From assembly GCA_944474755.1 (NCBI GenBank), contig OX104113.1, positions 51,661,644 through 51,725,643 of the forward strand: a stretch of DNA of 64,000 bases. The letters run 5' to 3'. Source of the DNA: Limnoperna fortunei (lineage: Eukaryota > Mollusca > Bivalvia > Mytilida > Modiolidae). This document shows positions 12,110 through 23,300 of the stretch, piece by piece; the first letter of the stretch is position 1, and each line of letters begins with the position of its first letter. A program made the position numbers and the translations under genes. A model generated the notes under the pieces. That model made no database searches. It had not been told where the DNA came from and saw only the letters and a program-made list of their open reading frames with translations.

Positions 12110-14006
12110 AAACACAAATCCGTCCCGAATATATCTCAAACCTATACTACCCCATTGCACCCAGACTCTTCAATTACAAACGTGTATTGCCAGATCTTTA
12201 AAGGAATCATTTTGGTCAAATCCATTTAATGGAATTACAATTATAAGTTATTTATGGGATCCAATACAGGATTATGCCATAAAATGGGAAAAGAAGGAAG
12301 ACCAGGAGGTTGATTCCTTGTCCGAGTGGGTAAAAACCTTGATGTCATTGATTATGTAGTTAAGAAGGTCTTTGAGTACTAATGCGTCTATAGACTTAAT
12401 GCTGTTAATGCTGTTAAAATTGTGTCCGATATTAAATTCAAATATGTTGTTGTACCAGCCGAAAAGGCCAATAAAAACATTATTTTTATCTGCAAAGTTT
12501 TTTTACAGGTGTTAAATAAATGAATTAAGCATGGATAGTTCGCACTCCTACTTACACATCAACTATGCTTTCAAGAGAGAATATTCTCGATGACCACAAA
12601 TCTGTGCTGGCATCCCTTGGTCTCCATATCAAAGTCGAAGAAAAATCCATACAAACAGCGTTTCATATCTTAATGTACCCCCAAATCTCTGTCAAAACTC
12701 CTGATCAATATTTGGCTTTAAAATACAGCGAGACTTGCTTCTCCAGGAGTGCCATAAATGTAATATAAAATTTTAAAAACACCTGCTAGATATCTTAAGG
12801 TCTGGATCTCATTCCCTATGTAATATCATTATAACATATGATTTTTCGAAAAACTGCACGGTCATCCTTAATATACAACCTAAAACCAGGCTTGAGAACT
12901 TATAAAACGTTGCTTTTTTCAGAAAAAAACCAAAATAAGACGATATTAATACGTGGTAATCAGCCATGACAGAACTTAATTAGTAATCAATGACTTTAAT
13001 AATAATGAATAATAATTATACCGAAAACCAAATCTTTGAAATGCTAGATATTCTGATTGACAATATATATGTTTGTAGGACATTTTTTTCAACAGACTGT
13101 TGTTATTCTAATTGGGTACTATTTGTGCTCCTCTCCTCGCAATCGTGTTTTTGTACTCTAATGTGGCTGAGTTCCTAAAAATCCTGCTGGCTGCAGAAGA
13201 AAGAAAAAAACCGTGTCCCATACCATTAATTTTCTATTTCGCTATATATTGATGATGTTTTGACCCTGAACAATGATACATTTTGTGACTACAGCATTTG
13301 CATTCAATTTAACCTAGCGAGCTTGAAATAAAAGACACTACCGATACACTTAGGTCGGTCTCTTACTAAAAATCAAAAATACAACAAAGTTCCAGGCAAT
13401 TAATTTAGCTACGCCTTTCGTCTATTCAAGACTCATCAGAGGCGCTCTACCCAAAAAATTGAAAATGCCAAACACTATATGAATATGAAGAGCATTGAAC
13501 AATAAAGCCAAAATATGCTGAACTGGAAACCAAATTATGAGTAAAATCAACCTATACATAATGTAGAAAGAACCTTAGGGGTTTGACAATTCTGAAATTT
13601 ACATTGGCGATTTCAAAGCTTTGATGTGTTCTTCAACACAAAAGTGTTGATGCCGGACCTACTTCTAGAAATAGACTCGCAAAACTACAAACTAAACTCA
13701 ATGACAAACGTGATGACCTAAACGTTCCAATCGTCACCTCCCGTTCATCGACGGCAACATTCTAGCAGCTCCAGCTAATGGTGTTTACATTTTGCAACTT
13801 ATACTATATGCTAGATTCTGCCATTGTATTCCGATTTTCTAGACCGCTCAGTGTTGTTCGCTGCTAAGCTATTCAAACAAGGGTTTGTTGTACATAGTTT
13901 GATGGTATCCCTTGAGAAGTTCTATGGTCGTCACCATGACGTCATAGGTAGTTTTTCCTATTTTTGAATTACACTTTTTCCTAGACAAGACAATGAGTAA
14001 CTCGAC
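12110..14006 (+). mobile_element. Penelope-like retroelement 1, decayed reverse transcriptase
   Basis: A nearly complete but dead coding region read in several frames along the plus strand. N-terminal part: GITIISYLWDPIQDYAIKW and DQEVDSLSEWVK (12,230-12,340). Middle: LSRENILDDHKSVLASLGL (12,568-12,624). Fingers/palm lead-in: TENQIFEMLDILIDNIYV (13,018-13,072). The GIPMGTNCA motif survives only as a degenerate trace near 13,090-13,130, and the catalytic box is FRYIDDVLTLNNDTFCDY (around 13,228-13,281). The C-terminal part ends FYGRHHDVIG (near 13,920-13,950). Frameshifts and stops separate these pieces. The last about 35 bases (CCTAGACAAGACAATGAGTA) match the end of PLE copy 2, marking the element's 3' side. 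A family B fragment appears at 13,388-13,530. Assignment to Penelope-like elements is from motif memory; another non-LTR class is possible. Confidence 0.75.
13388..13530. repeat. Dispersed repeat family B fragment
   Basis: The phrase GCTACGCCTTTCGTCTATTC followed by AAGACTCATCAGAGGCGCTC and AAAATTGAAAATGCC marks the family seen at 20,848-21,295. It interrupts the coding remnant of PLE copy 1, so it was probably inserted after that element. Confidence 0.55.
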
Positions 14007-14922
14007 TGATGTCTTATTAAAGTCAGTCACCGCTTACTCGTCAGGTGCACACATGGTTTCTATTGATTTTAAGTTACTCACTTTCTGTTTGTGTTTTAAA
14101 GGACCTTCTTGTATTTCTTATGATTATGGGTTTTTTCTTTCCTATAGGTCATATCCGGAAATGATATGGCTTACGCTTTTAAACAGATATATTTCTAGTA
14201 ATAGAGTTAGCTGCCCGAACACAAAAATCCTTGTAAGCAGATAAACTTAGAAACCGTAATCGATGCTCAAAATCTAAAAAGTAACATCTGGCGACTGACC
14301 AAGAGCCATGATTTAACACGCACACTTTTTTTGCAATCAATTTAATGTAAAAAATCTCGAAAACCCTAAGACTTGGGACGACCACCATTGATCCTTTGTG
14401 ACATATATTACATTTTTAAATGTCAAGGTCAAAGGTCAACAATTGTCTTGTTAGTTATTATATGTAAAAAACATATAACATAGAAGCAGACAATAATAGG
14501 AAAAATACTCCTCTTATGGAGACCTACATTTGGTTCGAAACTGTGTTATGAACCGATTTCGAGTTACAGCCCTTGACCCATTTCGGTTAATTGGTTGTTT
14601 TGCTCATAATTTGAAATAGGTTAGAGATAGTAATCATATAAATTTTAGGAAAAGAGTTTGAATTTCACCCCAAGGTCAAATGTCATAGTTCAAGATCATA
14701 CCATAGCAACAAGGTAACCTCTGTAAAAATTCCTAAGCAACCATATATTTTTAGAATCTGGATAACATACTTTGTAAATATGTCATTTCATAACCCAACG
14801 TGGCATTTTGTTCCTTGCAAGGGACATAAAAGTCCTTAACAACCATATATTTTATTACTTCGGACCACTTCTTTTCTCAAATAACAAATTTTCTTATCAA
14901 CAGACACAAAAGTTCATAACAT
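14007..14922. other. No gene recognised
   Basis: Non-coding. It contains CAAGGTCAAAGGTCA-type phrases (14,424-14,440 and 14,675-14,690) similar in flavour to the satellite at 63,420-64,000, but no clear periodicity. A frame at 13,993-14,244 starts in the PLE 3' end and has no domain. Confidence 0.45.
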
Positions 14923-15014
14923 TAATATCTGTTTTCTGACTTTAGATGATAGTGGGAAATACCTTCACAATATCTGTTTTCTGACTTAAGATGATAGTGG
15001 GAAAGACCTTCACA
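14923..15014. repeat. Two tandem copies of a 46-bp unit
   Basis: AATATCTGTTTTCTGACTT followed by AGATGATAGTGGGAAA and a short end repeats at 14,923 and 14,969 with about two differences, which indicates a recent local duplication. Confidence 0.9.
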
Positions 15015-15039
15015 TTTGTTCTCAGAACGTCAGTTTAAT

Positions 15040-15120
15040 TTGTTTTTGGTTTTTCTTTCGTGTTGTGTATGTTTGTCTATATCCGAATGTGTAATTGTCT
15101 CTTGAATTTCGGTCGTTTTC
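15040..15120 (-). repeat. Dispersed repeat family A fragment
   Basis: GTTGTGTATGTTTGTCTATA followed by TCCGAATGTGTAATTG is the reverse complement of the start of the copy at 18,385-18,600. Only one end of the repeat is present. Confidence 0.55.
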
Positions 15121-16125
15121 CTTGCCATTTAAACATAATTTAAAATGCATTTTTACTAAGGTTATTTTCTCCCTTTTTATTACATTGTTGTATACTTTTC
15201 TACCTAAAATTTACAATAAATTTTACTTTCATCAAAAAAATTCTATTATATAGTAATAATTTTTTTCCCATTTGATTTCATATAGGAATATAGTAGAATA
15301 GATTTTCTTATCATATATTTGGTAATAATATGAACATTTTTGCATATTTGATATGACACGGTGGCTGATATCGGTTTCTCGCTTCCGCTTTAATTTTGCA
15401 CTTCAGCTCATATGTCAACATAGCAGATGAACTTCAACTAACTAAATTGCAGATGACAACTTCAACTAACAAAATGACAGATGACAGGCTTGTTGCCGTC
15501 ACTGTAGAAAAAACTTATACGTTTGTTGACAGTATGAAATATGAAAATATCAAACGAAAAAAAAGTTTTTACTGAGTGGAACATCTGTGATAAATACTTG
15601 CTTTCTTCTAAGCTTATTGTATTGAGCTGTTTAGAGTTTTAAAGATGTTTTTGTATTTTATTGCGTTTTTTAATATTAAACTGTTTTCATCTGCTTTATT
15701 TTCGGATAAAAGGTTGACTAGTATTATGGCAATAATCTATAAATATAATACACTCCGTCTCGGTCTTTTATGTAATGTCCGGGAAAAGTATGGATGTGTT
15801 CCGAACATCGGCTTTTATATATTTTTACTGTCGTTTAGTAAACAAACATGACCAAAAATGACATACATGATCTGCTCTCGAAGGGAGAACTAGCAGAACC
15901 GCTTGAAACTGAACTAACTGAAATTGAAAGTCAATTAGGTTGTCGATAAAAGTGAAGTTAAAGAATTCATAGACCAACAAATGAAACAAATCAACTGTAA
16001 ACTGTACGAAACAAAATATTGACCAAATGAAAATATTATAATATTGGACCTAGTAAAATATTAAAAAATAGCGATAATGAATAATCATTTCAAAGCACCC
16101 ACAAATCTATTACTATATAATAAAA
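15121..16125. other. No gene; short tandem repeat at 15,424-15,490
   Basis: Non-coding. Between 15,424 and 15,490 an imperfect unit of about 27 bp (AGATGAACTTCAACTAAC and variants) occurs two to three times. The remainder is AT-rich with no supported gene. Confidence 0.5.
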
Positions 16126-16243
16126 TGGTTAATGCATGAATATTGGGAAATATTGCCCTCGCAAGATGCTATATTGAACTCGCAAGCTCGTGCAATAGCA
16201 TTTTGATTAGGACAGTATTTCCCAATATTCATGCAATAAACCT
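16126..16243. mobile_element. Foldback (MITE-like) element with 20-bp perfect inverted repeats
   Basis: TGCATGAATATTGGGAAATA at 16,133-16,152 is exactly complementary to 16,216-16,235. Complementarity continues imperfectly inward through a GCCCT/AGGAC step to the ATGCTAT at about 16,172. The loop contains CTCGCAAG and its partner CTCGCAAGCTCG. No coding capacity. The structure fits a small non-autonomous element; no clear target-site duplication is visible. Confidence 0.65.
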
Positions 16244-16779
16244 ATATTGTTTTGCATGCATGTGGGTATTTAACAGCGCATTAAAGTTACCCTGTAACAA
16301 TATATTTAATAACTAAATGAATAAAATATCATGCAAGAAATACAAAATATTCTCATTTGTTTTCGTACTGAACTAACGTAATGATAGCGATGTAAATTAT
16401 AAGATACAGAGGCGTTATCATTATGAATTATCATTATGTGTATTATGAATACACGTGAACACTAAAAGCAACACACTAAAATCATACAACAGATAAGCAA
16501 CACAGTCAGATCTGAACAAATCAAGAACTCAGTTAGTGACAACATTCTTGTTACACATCGTCTATACCAGTGTGACGTCAGGAACGAGAAGAAAGGCCAT
16601 TTTTTTACCTAAGTATATCCGTCCTCGATTGTCTCAAAGATTCATAACAAATGACAAAGAAAAAATAAGTGTTTTCTATAATGTCTTTAGTATGCGTATG
16701 TTTTTTTCTTTATCAATATTATCCAATATATATACAGACAAAAATGTTTGATTTATTAATGCCATTTTATTTTGAATTC
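16244..16779. other. No gene; partial unit homology
   Basis: Non-coding. 16,455-16,600 resembles 56,700-56,860 in unit 3 (shared runs such as GCAACAC, AACAGA.AAG and GTGACAAC), consistent with the unit order. Confidence 0.45.
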
Positions 16780-18300
16780 AATATAGAAGAATGCTGCATT
16801 TATATGAATATTAATTTTAGTGTTGTGTCTATGTTGAGTTTTTATCATGTATAAATTGATTAAATGTAATTTGTGTCCTAATTTTATATCATTTAAGTAG
16901 ACATAAAATTTAAGTACAGAAATTTAATAAGATTAAATTCGATTTATAAATTTTAATCGATTATTAAACGTTTTTTTAGAATTTAAAGAAAGTTTGATGA
17001 CGATATTTACACTTGACGTATTGTTCAATATGGTATACTCGACTGGTTCTGCTTGTCATTTAAAAACTCGTATGCTCGTAAATATAATTTGTATGATTGC
17101 TGAGTGAACAAGAATTTTCTTTACCAAAGCTCATTAATAATTACCCATCTTATCTACTAGTATTTCTAAGAATGACATAGTTCAAGTTTTGCTATGGAAA
17201 TCTCAAAATATGGTTCCGGTCAGGTGTACAATCGCGCTATGACACAAATTCTATGAAAATTAATTTTATAAATACAATTTTGTATGAGAAGTTGGAAACA
17301 AGAAATGGGTTCCCCCAAATTTTATGGACGAACACCCAACCATATAACCACCCTGTTTTCATGCAGGGATATACAATTAATTATAAAGAATAGTTTTTCC
17401 TTCATACACGTTTACCTTTAAATGAATCGTAGTCTAGTTATGCTTACTTTTTCCCCATGCAAGGAAATAACAACACGATAATATTTCTTAATATTATTAG
17501 ATTATTTTTTGTAGTCAAATCTTCTTTCGTTCGAAACATTTTCTATGTGTGTTATATTTGAGGACTCTAATCAATTCTCTAAGGAACAAACAATGTCCAT
17601 AAATGTCTATAAATACATAGTTAAAGACAGAAATATAATTTGTCTTGTGGTCTGTTAATGCTCAGGTAATGAGGGTCATCTTAAGCTGACAACTACATCA
17701 AGAAATAATGAATGACGTTTCACCCGTTAATTCGCACAACATCAAAAACAGATTTCATGCTTTTAAAAACATTGTGTACGTTCATAGTTGCAACTTTTGT
17801 CTTCATTCGTCTTTTAATGACTTTTAGTCATTACTTGTAAAATTAATAGAATCAAGCTGATATATGAAACTATAGGCAGTTGCAAAAATGTTTTCAAGCT
17901 GGGTATTTTTGCCACTTATGTTCGTCCATTATAAAGTAAACAAATAACCATGGCAGCACTCGTGTCCCGATTCCAATTCCACACCACAAAAACGACAATA
18001 AACAAATTTTCCTACAAATTCGATCAGAAAAGTTTGTTCAAATTTGCAAGGATGAAAGTATAAACAAATTATAAACGTTACTCAATTGTATGCAGTTGAC
18101 ACGTATACTTCCAGTGTACAAGATTATGAAATGCACTTGTTTAAAATCTTGCATATATTTGCCAGTTTTGACTTCTTAACACATACTCTCTTATGGTTGT
18201 CCTTATTTATCTATTTCTTGCGCTTTATGGAAAATGTGGTATAAATTATTTAACGATGAGATAGGGAAAAAGATACGAATAATACATGATGACGTCACTT
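16780..18300. repeat. Unit 1 copy of blocks g and h
   Basis: Non-coding. Matches 39,760-41,220 in unit 2 and 58,500-60,260 in unit 3. Anchors are TATATGAATATTAATTTTAG (16,801), the GATGACG....ACTTGACGTA phrase at 16,997, GTTTTGCTATGGAAA (17,189), the strongly conserved segment at 17,583-17,688, and GATCAGAAAAGTTTGTT (18,023). Confidence 0.82.
17583..17688. promoter_or_regulatory. Candidate conserved non-coding element, unit 1
   Basis: By eye about 5 mismatches in about 105 positions separate this from 40,557-40,662, whereas flanking blocks differ far more. Unit 3 (59,764-59,869) retains it with more changes. The core reads ATATAATTTGTCTTGTGGTC, then TTAATGCTCAGGTAATGAGG. There is no open frame, so a regulatory or structural-RNA role is possible; a recent local gene-conversion event would also explain it. 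Confidence 0.4.
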
Positions 18301-18384
18301 TTAGGGATTAAAAAAACGTTCCCGATAAGTATCTGCGTAAGTAAAAATTATCTATGAACATTTACTTTCATCGAAAATAGCAAA

Positions 18385-18589
18385 GAAAAACCGACTAACA
18401 AAAAAAGCCAAAAAAGTCAAGGCACAGTTACAAATCCGGATATGGACAAACATATACAGCGCAACACAAAAACCAAAAACACAAAAACAGAAAGAGAGTA
18501 ACCCGAACTCAATAAAAAACCATGGGTGCAATCAAGTGCACCGGACAAGTAAGAAGTACCTGCCTCTAATTAGACATTGAGTTACTCAT
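18385..18589 (+). repeat. Dispersed repeat family A
   Basis: Contains ACAAATCCGGATATGGACAA, AACACAAAAACCAAAAACAC, GTAACCCGAACTCAATAAAA and ACCATGGGTGCAATCAAGTG. The same order is found reversed at 47,585-47,765 and in fragments at 9,225, 34,310 and 51,060. Non-coding; its class is not clear. Confidence 0.65.
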
Positions 18590-19970
18590 TGTCATGTCTA
18601 GGAAAAAGTCAACAGCAATGATCGGTCTAGAAAATCGAAAAAAACCAATTGCAGGATCTAGAATAACGTATAAGTTGGGAAATGTACATATCATACGCTG
18701 GAGCTGGTGGAATGTTGCAGTCGATGAACGGGAATGTAACCATTGGAAAGTTGAATTCATCACATTTGTATTAGAGTCTAGTTTGTAGTTTTTCCTGAGT
18801 CTATTTCTAGAAGTAGGTTTAAGCTAGAGGCTGATCTTGGTGTATTGGTGGTGTCTTTAATTTTAAGCTCGCAAAGGGCAAATTAAATGCAAACAGTTAC
18901 CAAATTTAGCATTGTTGAGGGACAAAACATCATCAATATAGCGGAATATGAAATTAAAAGTCTGCACCAGTGTCCTTTCCGTCTTCTTCAGCGGGCCTTC
19001 TAAGAACACAGTCTCATAGGAGTACAAGAACAGGTCGGCGAGGAAAGAAGCACAATTAGTACCCATTGGAATACCAACAGTCTGTTGAAAAGCATGTCCT
19101 TCGAACATAACGAATATGTTGTCAATCAGAAAATCTTACCTACGACAGATTTGGTTTTCAGTATATTTATTATTCGATGACAAAGTAAAGTTCTGTCATG
19201 GCTAATTACCAGGTATTTATATCGTCTCTTTCCGTTTTTCTTGGAAAAGCAGCGTTTAATAAGATCTTTAAGCATAGTTTTAAGCTACATATGAGGGATG
19301 GCCGTGTTGAATGTAGAAAAATCAAATGTGTTAATGCTGTTACATTGGCAAAGAGATCCAGACCTCAAGATGTCTTTCAGGTCTTTTGAATTTTGTAATA
19401 TCCACATTTCATTTATGCCACTTTTGGGGTAGAAAGTGTAACTGTATATTTGAAGTTTCGTTTGTACTGCTGCTTAAATAAGTCAGGAGTTGCGATAGTG
19501 TTTTGGTGGTACACATAAACGATCCTGCTATGAAACGCTGTTTGCAAGGATTTTTGTGACGTTTTGGTATCCAACATCAGTAGGGAAGATCACAATCTTC
19601 GTCAACAACGATTTGTGATTTTAAAGAATCTCCTCTTTTCAAAGCGCAGTGAATGTGTAAGTATGATTGCCAAGTGAATTGTCCACGCCTAACTTAATAA
19701 TTAAACACTCTACATAGTATTATTTGCAGATAAAAATAATGTTGTCGAGGGTACATCAACATATTTGTCATGAACGCCGGACAAAGTTGTAAGAGCATCA
19801 AGATTTCTGAAGCTTGGTGATACTTTAGTACCCATGGACGGACGTAAACGACTTATTCGTATTTGAATCAATAATCTCAAGGCCTTTACCAACTCGGACA
19901 AGTTATAGACCTCCTGATCTTTTTACTTTGCCCATTGCCTGGCATAGTCCTCAATTGAATTCTTTAATAA
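18590..19970 (-). mobile_element. Penelope-like retroelement 2, decayed reverse transcriptase
   Basis: Reads right to left. N-terminal part near 19,970-19,800: a DYARQWAK-like stretch, then NLSELVKAL and the run to GVHDKYVDVP. Reverse transcriptase core at 19,108-18,880: FQQTVGIPMGTNCASFLADL and the catalytic FRYIDDVLSLNNAKFG box are both preserved in one open frame. C-terminal part near 18,750-18,650: FPFIDCNIPPAPAY and ISQLIRYSRSC. Frameshifts and missing segments between these make it non-functional. Its 3' end (18,578-18,612) matches that of copy 1 at 13,971-14,006. Unit 2 has almost no sequence between the flanking blocks (41,220-41,330), so this looks like an insertion after the duplication. 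Confidence 0.8.
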
Positions 19971-20029
19971 TCTGGATTTAAATGTCATTCTTAATTTTAA
20001 AAATATTTCTATTCTATAATTTGTTAAAT

Positions 20030-20560
20030 ATTACGCATCGCTATACTCTTAACGCCTGGAGTTTTCATCGTAAGAGAAATAGGTATCAGAAATCGTAAGA
20101 ATTTTATATAGTTTGATATCATGTCCCGTTTTGTTTTATCTTCAACAAAAAATACACACCTTATAGGCTCGTTTATTTTTTTTTTGCATTAAAATAACTC
20201 AAGATGATATAAAGCGATATATTCAGTAATTCGGTAACTAGTGTTTAATACTATTTGTAGCTTCTAGACACGCATGCTTCATTCTGTTAGACTTTTAAAA
20301 TTTTCAATAAAAACAAAGTATGAAATCTGTATTTACAGTTAGAATCATTCTTATTCAATGTGTTATTTATCGCAGATAGATGTTGATCTGATGAGGCTTT
20401 TGAAGACTTTAAGCCGTCTTAAAATTTCAGCATATATAAGTCTATAGCAACACCTTGAATAAACGTTTGCAGAAAACGTGTTTGATATCCATTTATGGGT
20501 TGTCTGCAAATGAATTTATGTTCTTTGATTGTTTTTAGTACATGGCGACTTTTAGTGTTT
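20030..20560. repeat. Unit 1 copy of block i
   Basis: Non-coding. Matches 41,360-41,800: anchors TTTTCATCGTAAGAGAAATA, TAGCTTCTAGACACGCATGC and GCAGAAAACGTGTTTGATAT near 20,470. Not found in unit 3 before the window ends. Confidence 0.75.
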
Positions 20561-20847
20561 GACAAAGAAAGCATTGCCCCTCTCCCTGACGATACGCTAG
20601 GAGGACGCCATCTTGTTTACATTGGATACTGAAAGTAATCCGTTCAGAGGAAATATCGATATATAAATTATCTAAGAAGACGCCATTAAAGTGTTTTCAT
20701 CCAATCAAAACACTTAATATAAATCAATTACAGTATGAATAGAATTATATACTTTTATTACGTCTAAGTACCTGGCAACTAAAAATATTTATCTTTTTTA
20801 CTGGTGTTATTCTGTTTTAGTATTGAAAATTGAAAATTGTGTAAATA
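20561..20847. other. No gene recognised
   Basis: Spacer between block i and the family B repeat. Non-coding by inspection. Confidence 0.5.
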
Positions 20848-21295
20848 AAATGTCATCAGAGATACCAAGGTTAAGAGAACTTACTACGCTAGACGCGCGT
20901 TTCGTCCAGTTAAGACTCGTAATAGCGTATAAACCTTAACAATATTTAAAATCCAAATATAATGATTAAGTTGTTATAGAGCTTTTATCACCAAAATTCC
21001 AAAACATTTTTACCATATACGGCAAAGGCTATCCACACTTAAAAATAGAAAAACCTTAGAATTTAAATAATTATCGAATTTTAGGGCATTAAAATTAGAC
21101 AATACTATATCACTGAAAAAATCAATGATATTCCTGTCAGCACCAAGTGTGACTAATGGGTTGGTGATACCCCAGGGACTATCAGTACGCCAGCAGAGGC
21201 ATCGACCCAGTAGTTGTAAATTAAATGTCATCAAAGATACCAAGAGAATGTTCTAACCTAGACGCGCGTTTCGTGTAGTCAAGACGTATCAGTAA
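20848..21295. repeat. Dispersed repeat family B, best copy with terminal direct repeats
   Basis: Starts AAAATGTCATCAGAGATACC with CTAGACGCGCGTTTCGTCCA, and the same phrase returns at 21,226-21,280 (TAAATGTCATCAAAGATACC, then CTAGACGCGCGTTTCGTGTA). Between them is an insert containing TTGGTGATACCCCAGGGACT and GCATCGACCCAGTAGTTG. It shares architecture with 4,795-5,155. It may be two units of a dispersed satellite with a period of about 377 bp. Not coding. Confidence 0.7.
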
Positions 21296-21309
21296 ATATT
21301 TCATTCATG

Positions 21310-21660
21310 ATGTCATTGATTATGATTGTCGTTGTTATTTGTGCCTTATTATTATCGTTGTTGTTGCCTGACTTATGAATGTTGTGGTTATGGTAAGCCT
21401 TATGATTGTCGTGGTTGTTGTATGTCTTACGATTGCAAGTGTGTTTGTATTTTTGTTGTTGTTTGTCTAATTATTGTCGTCATGGCTGTTGTACTTGGTT
21501 GTTTAATGCCTTATAATTGTCGTGGTGGTTGAATGCCTTATGACTACCGTAGTTTTCGTAAACCTAATAATTATTGGGGTCTTTGTTGTAATATGCCTTA
21601 TAATTGTCGCAGTTGTTATCTGTCTTTTAATTGTCGTAGGCTTTTGTATGCTTTGCATTA
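21310..21660. repeat. Degenerate 26-30 bp minisatellite, unit 1
   Basis: Repeats of a core close to TTATGATTGTCGTGGTTGTT followed by GTATGYC. One frame reads as a cysteine-rich peptide and the opposite strand as a threonine/isoleucine-rich one, both artefacts of the repeat. A sister array is at 42,000-42,480, so the array predates the duplication of units 1 and 2. Confidence 0.8.
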
Positions 21661-22214
21661 AAATAATATATATTAACGTATTTTCCATTATAGTATGATG
21701 ATGCTATGACATGTGATTACCATAAAAGGAACATAAAATACCTTAAAATATGGAGTTAATGTTCTGCATTGTAAAAAAGACTTATTACATATATTTTATT
21801 TCAGATCATGCATTGTTTTTATCGGCAATAAATGTTTTATTCTATATATTGTTTTTTTTCAAATTTGTTTTATTACACGAAAGTATAAAGAAACAATAAA
21901 AGTCCCAATCTGTATTTATGTACGATTGCTTTTTGTAGGGAGAAACCTGATGCAATGAGTTTGTCTTTTTAACCCTTATAAGACTCTTTCCGCATTAAGC
22001 TTCAAACAATATTATAAGAATTCCTTTAACTTTGCTTTAGTGGAAATGAATAACAAACAAACATACAAATATCTGGTGTAAGGTCATAAAAAATAAGTAT
22101 ATTGTAATATAGTACCCCTCTGATTCTAACAGCAAGTTTTCTTTTCCTGAAATCACCAGAATGCTTGATTCCTCAGTGATAACTTTTTTGTCATATTTGG
22201 AATATGTGTTTTCA
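21661..22214. other. No gene recognised
   Basis: AT-rich spacer between the minisatellite and PLE fragment 3. 21,660-21,720 matches the end of the sister array region near 42,495-42,545 (ATATATATTRACG, GTATGATGATGC). Confidence 0.5.
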
Positions 22215-22745
22215 GCTGCACTTTGGCATTTCAATTGGTACCAACTGTGATCCTTTTATTGCCGACTTGTTGTTCTATACGTATGAGATGGATTTTAAAC
22301 AAGGGCTTCTTGAACAAGGAAAAAGGGTTAGCTTTCTCCTCAATCTCACCTTCCGCTATGTAGATGAAATGCTTTCATTGAATAATCTAAAATTTGATGA
22401 ATATGTTGAATAACTTGAAATTAAAATCATCACAGATAACCAGAATTTACCACAAAAGGGATTTTATTTTCGAATTGTGATTGTGTGTGGCAACATTCCA
22501 GAATCACTTGCATATTGAGTGCATTTCCCTATTAATCTGGTCATGTATTTACTACCCAAATATTCTTGATAAGTTATTTAACCATGTATACGGAGTGGCA
22601 AGATTGAAGTCACCTAGAAAACTTTACGGTAGCCCTCTGTTACAGAATATCTGTGTCACAAATTTCTTTGTCCCGTTTGTCGAAACTACTTTTCATTCTT
22701 ATTATTGGATAAGTACAGCCGAATTACTAATTGCCGGATATTAAA
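22215..22745 (+). mobile_element. Penelope-like retroelement 3, short fragment with altered catalytic box
   Basis: Starts at the reverse transcriptase motif, here HFGISIGTNCDPFIADLLFY, and runs to TFRYVDEMLSLNNLKFDEYV. The usual Y(I/V)DD is YVDE, so a catalytic aspartate is lost. After a stop, another frame continues with traces of the CGNIPES..AY segment and then YYPNILDKLFNHVYGVARLK and KLYGSPLLQN. The 5' half is absent. It is the most diverged of the three copies and appears to belong to a different subfamily. Confidence 0.72.
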
Positions 22746-22974
22746 CTGAGTGGTCAGACGGATGCCAAGCGTATAGGTGTTTTTTTTATTTTTCGTGTTT
22801 TGTGTCTGTTTGTTGCTCTGCTTTCCCCTCTTGTTTAACCATGGTTTTTTCTCTCCTTGACTTATCGTTGCATTAATAATATTTGCAAGGTATGTCCACA
22901 CAGCAGGAACAAATAATGCTAGAAACTAAAAGATTTATATGATAGTTACAAGATAGGTTTACCTAGATTTGTTT
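22746..22974. other. Spacer, no gene
   Basis: AT-rich with a run of T and a GTTTGTTGCTC segment. Nothing recognised. Confidence 0.5.
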
Positions 22975-23300
22975 AGTTTGTTTTTTCTTTATACGGACGC
23001 ATGTCACTTTTTTGTATAAATGGCTGGGTCGAAATGCATTTGCCTAAATTAATATGTTCAATAGTACAAAAAAGGACTTGTCATTTAGCGGAAGTCAAGT
23101 ATTTGTTCATACATTACATGACGTGTTATCGTGCGGTTGTTGACATTTATTTTCTGTCAGGTTATACGTGAAAAGTTATAAAATTACAAAGAACCATAGA
23201 ATAACCATATACATTTAGTATTAACGACAGAAATCTCATTATTTTTTCGTCCTGTTATGTTGTATTAATTATAAGCCTAGATAAACCCGTTTTCTTTCCT
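22975..23300. repeat. Unit 1 copy of block k
   Basis: Non-coding. Matches 43,170-43,480: GGTCGAAATGCATTTGCC, GCGGTTGTTGACATTTATT, and GACAGAAATCTCATTAT, the last two separated by the same distance in both. Confidence 0.8.

Noticed and set aside
12039..12120. Apparent signal peptide (LRSFLLFAITSLLLPKFC) in front of the PLE coding region
   Set aside because: The hydrophobic start is outside the recognisable PLE sequence and in frame only by chance; PLE proteins are not secreted.
13993..14244. 83-codon plus frame after PLE copy 1
   Set aside because: Begins inside the shared PLE 3' terminus and has no domain.
21503..21688. Threonine-rich minus-strand frame
   Set aside because: Opposite strand of the same minisatellite.
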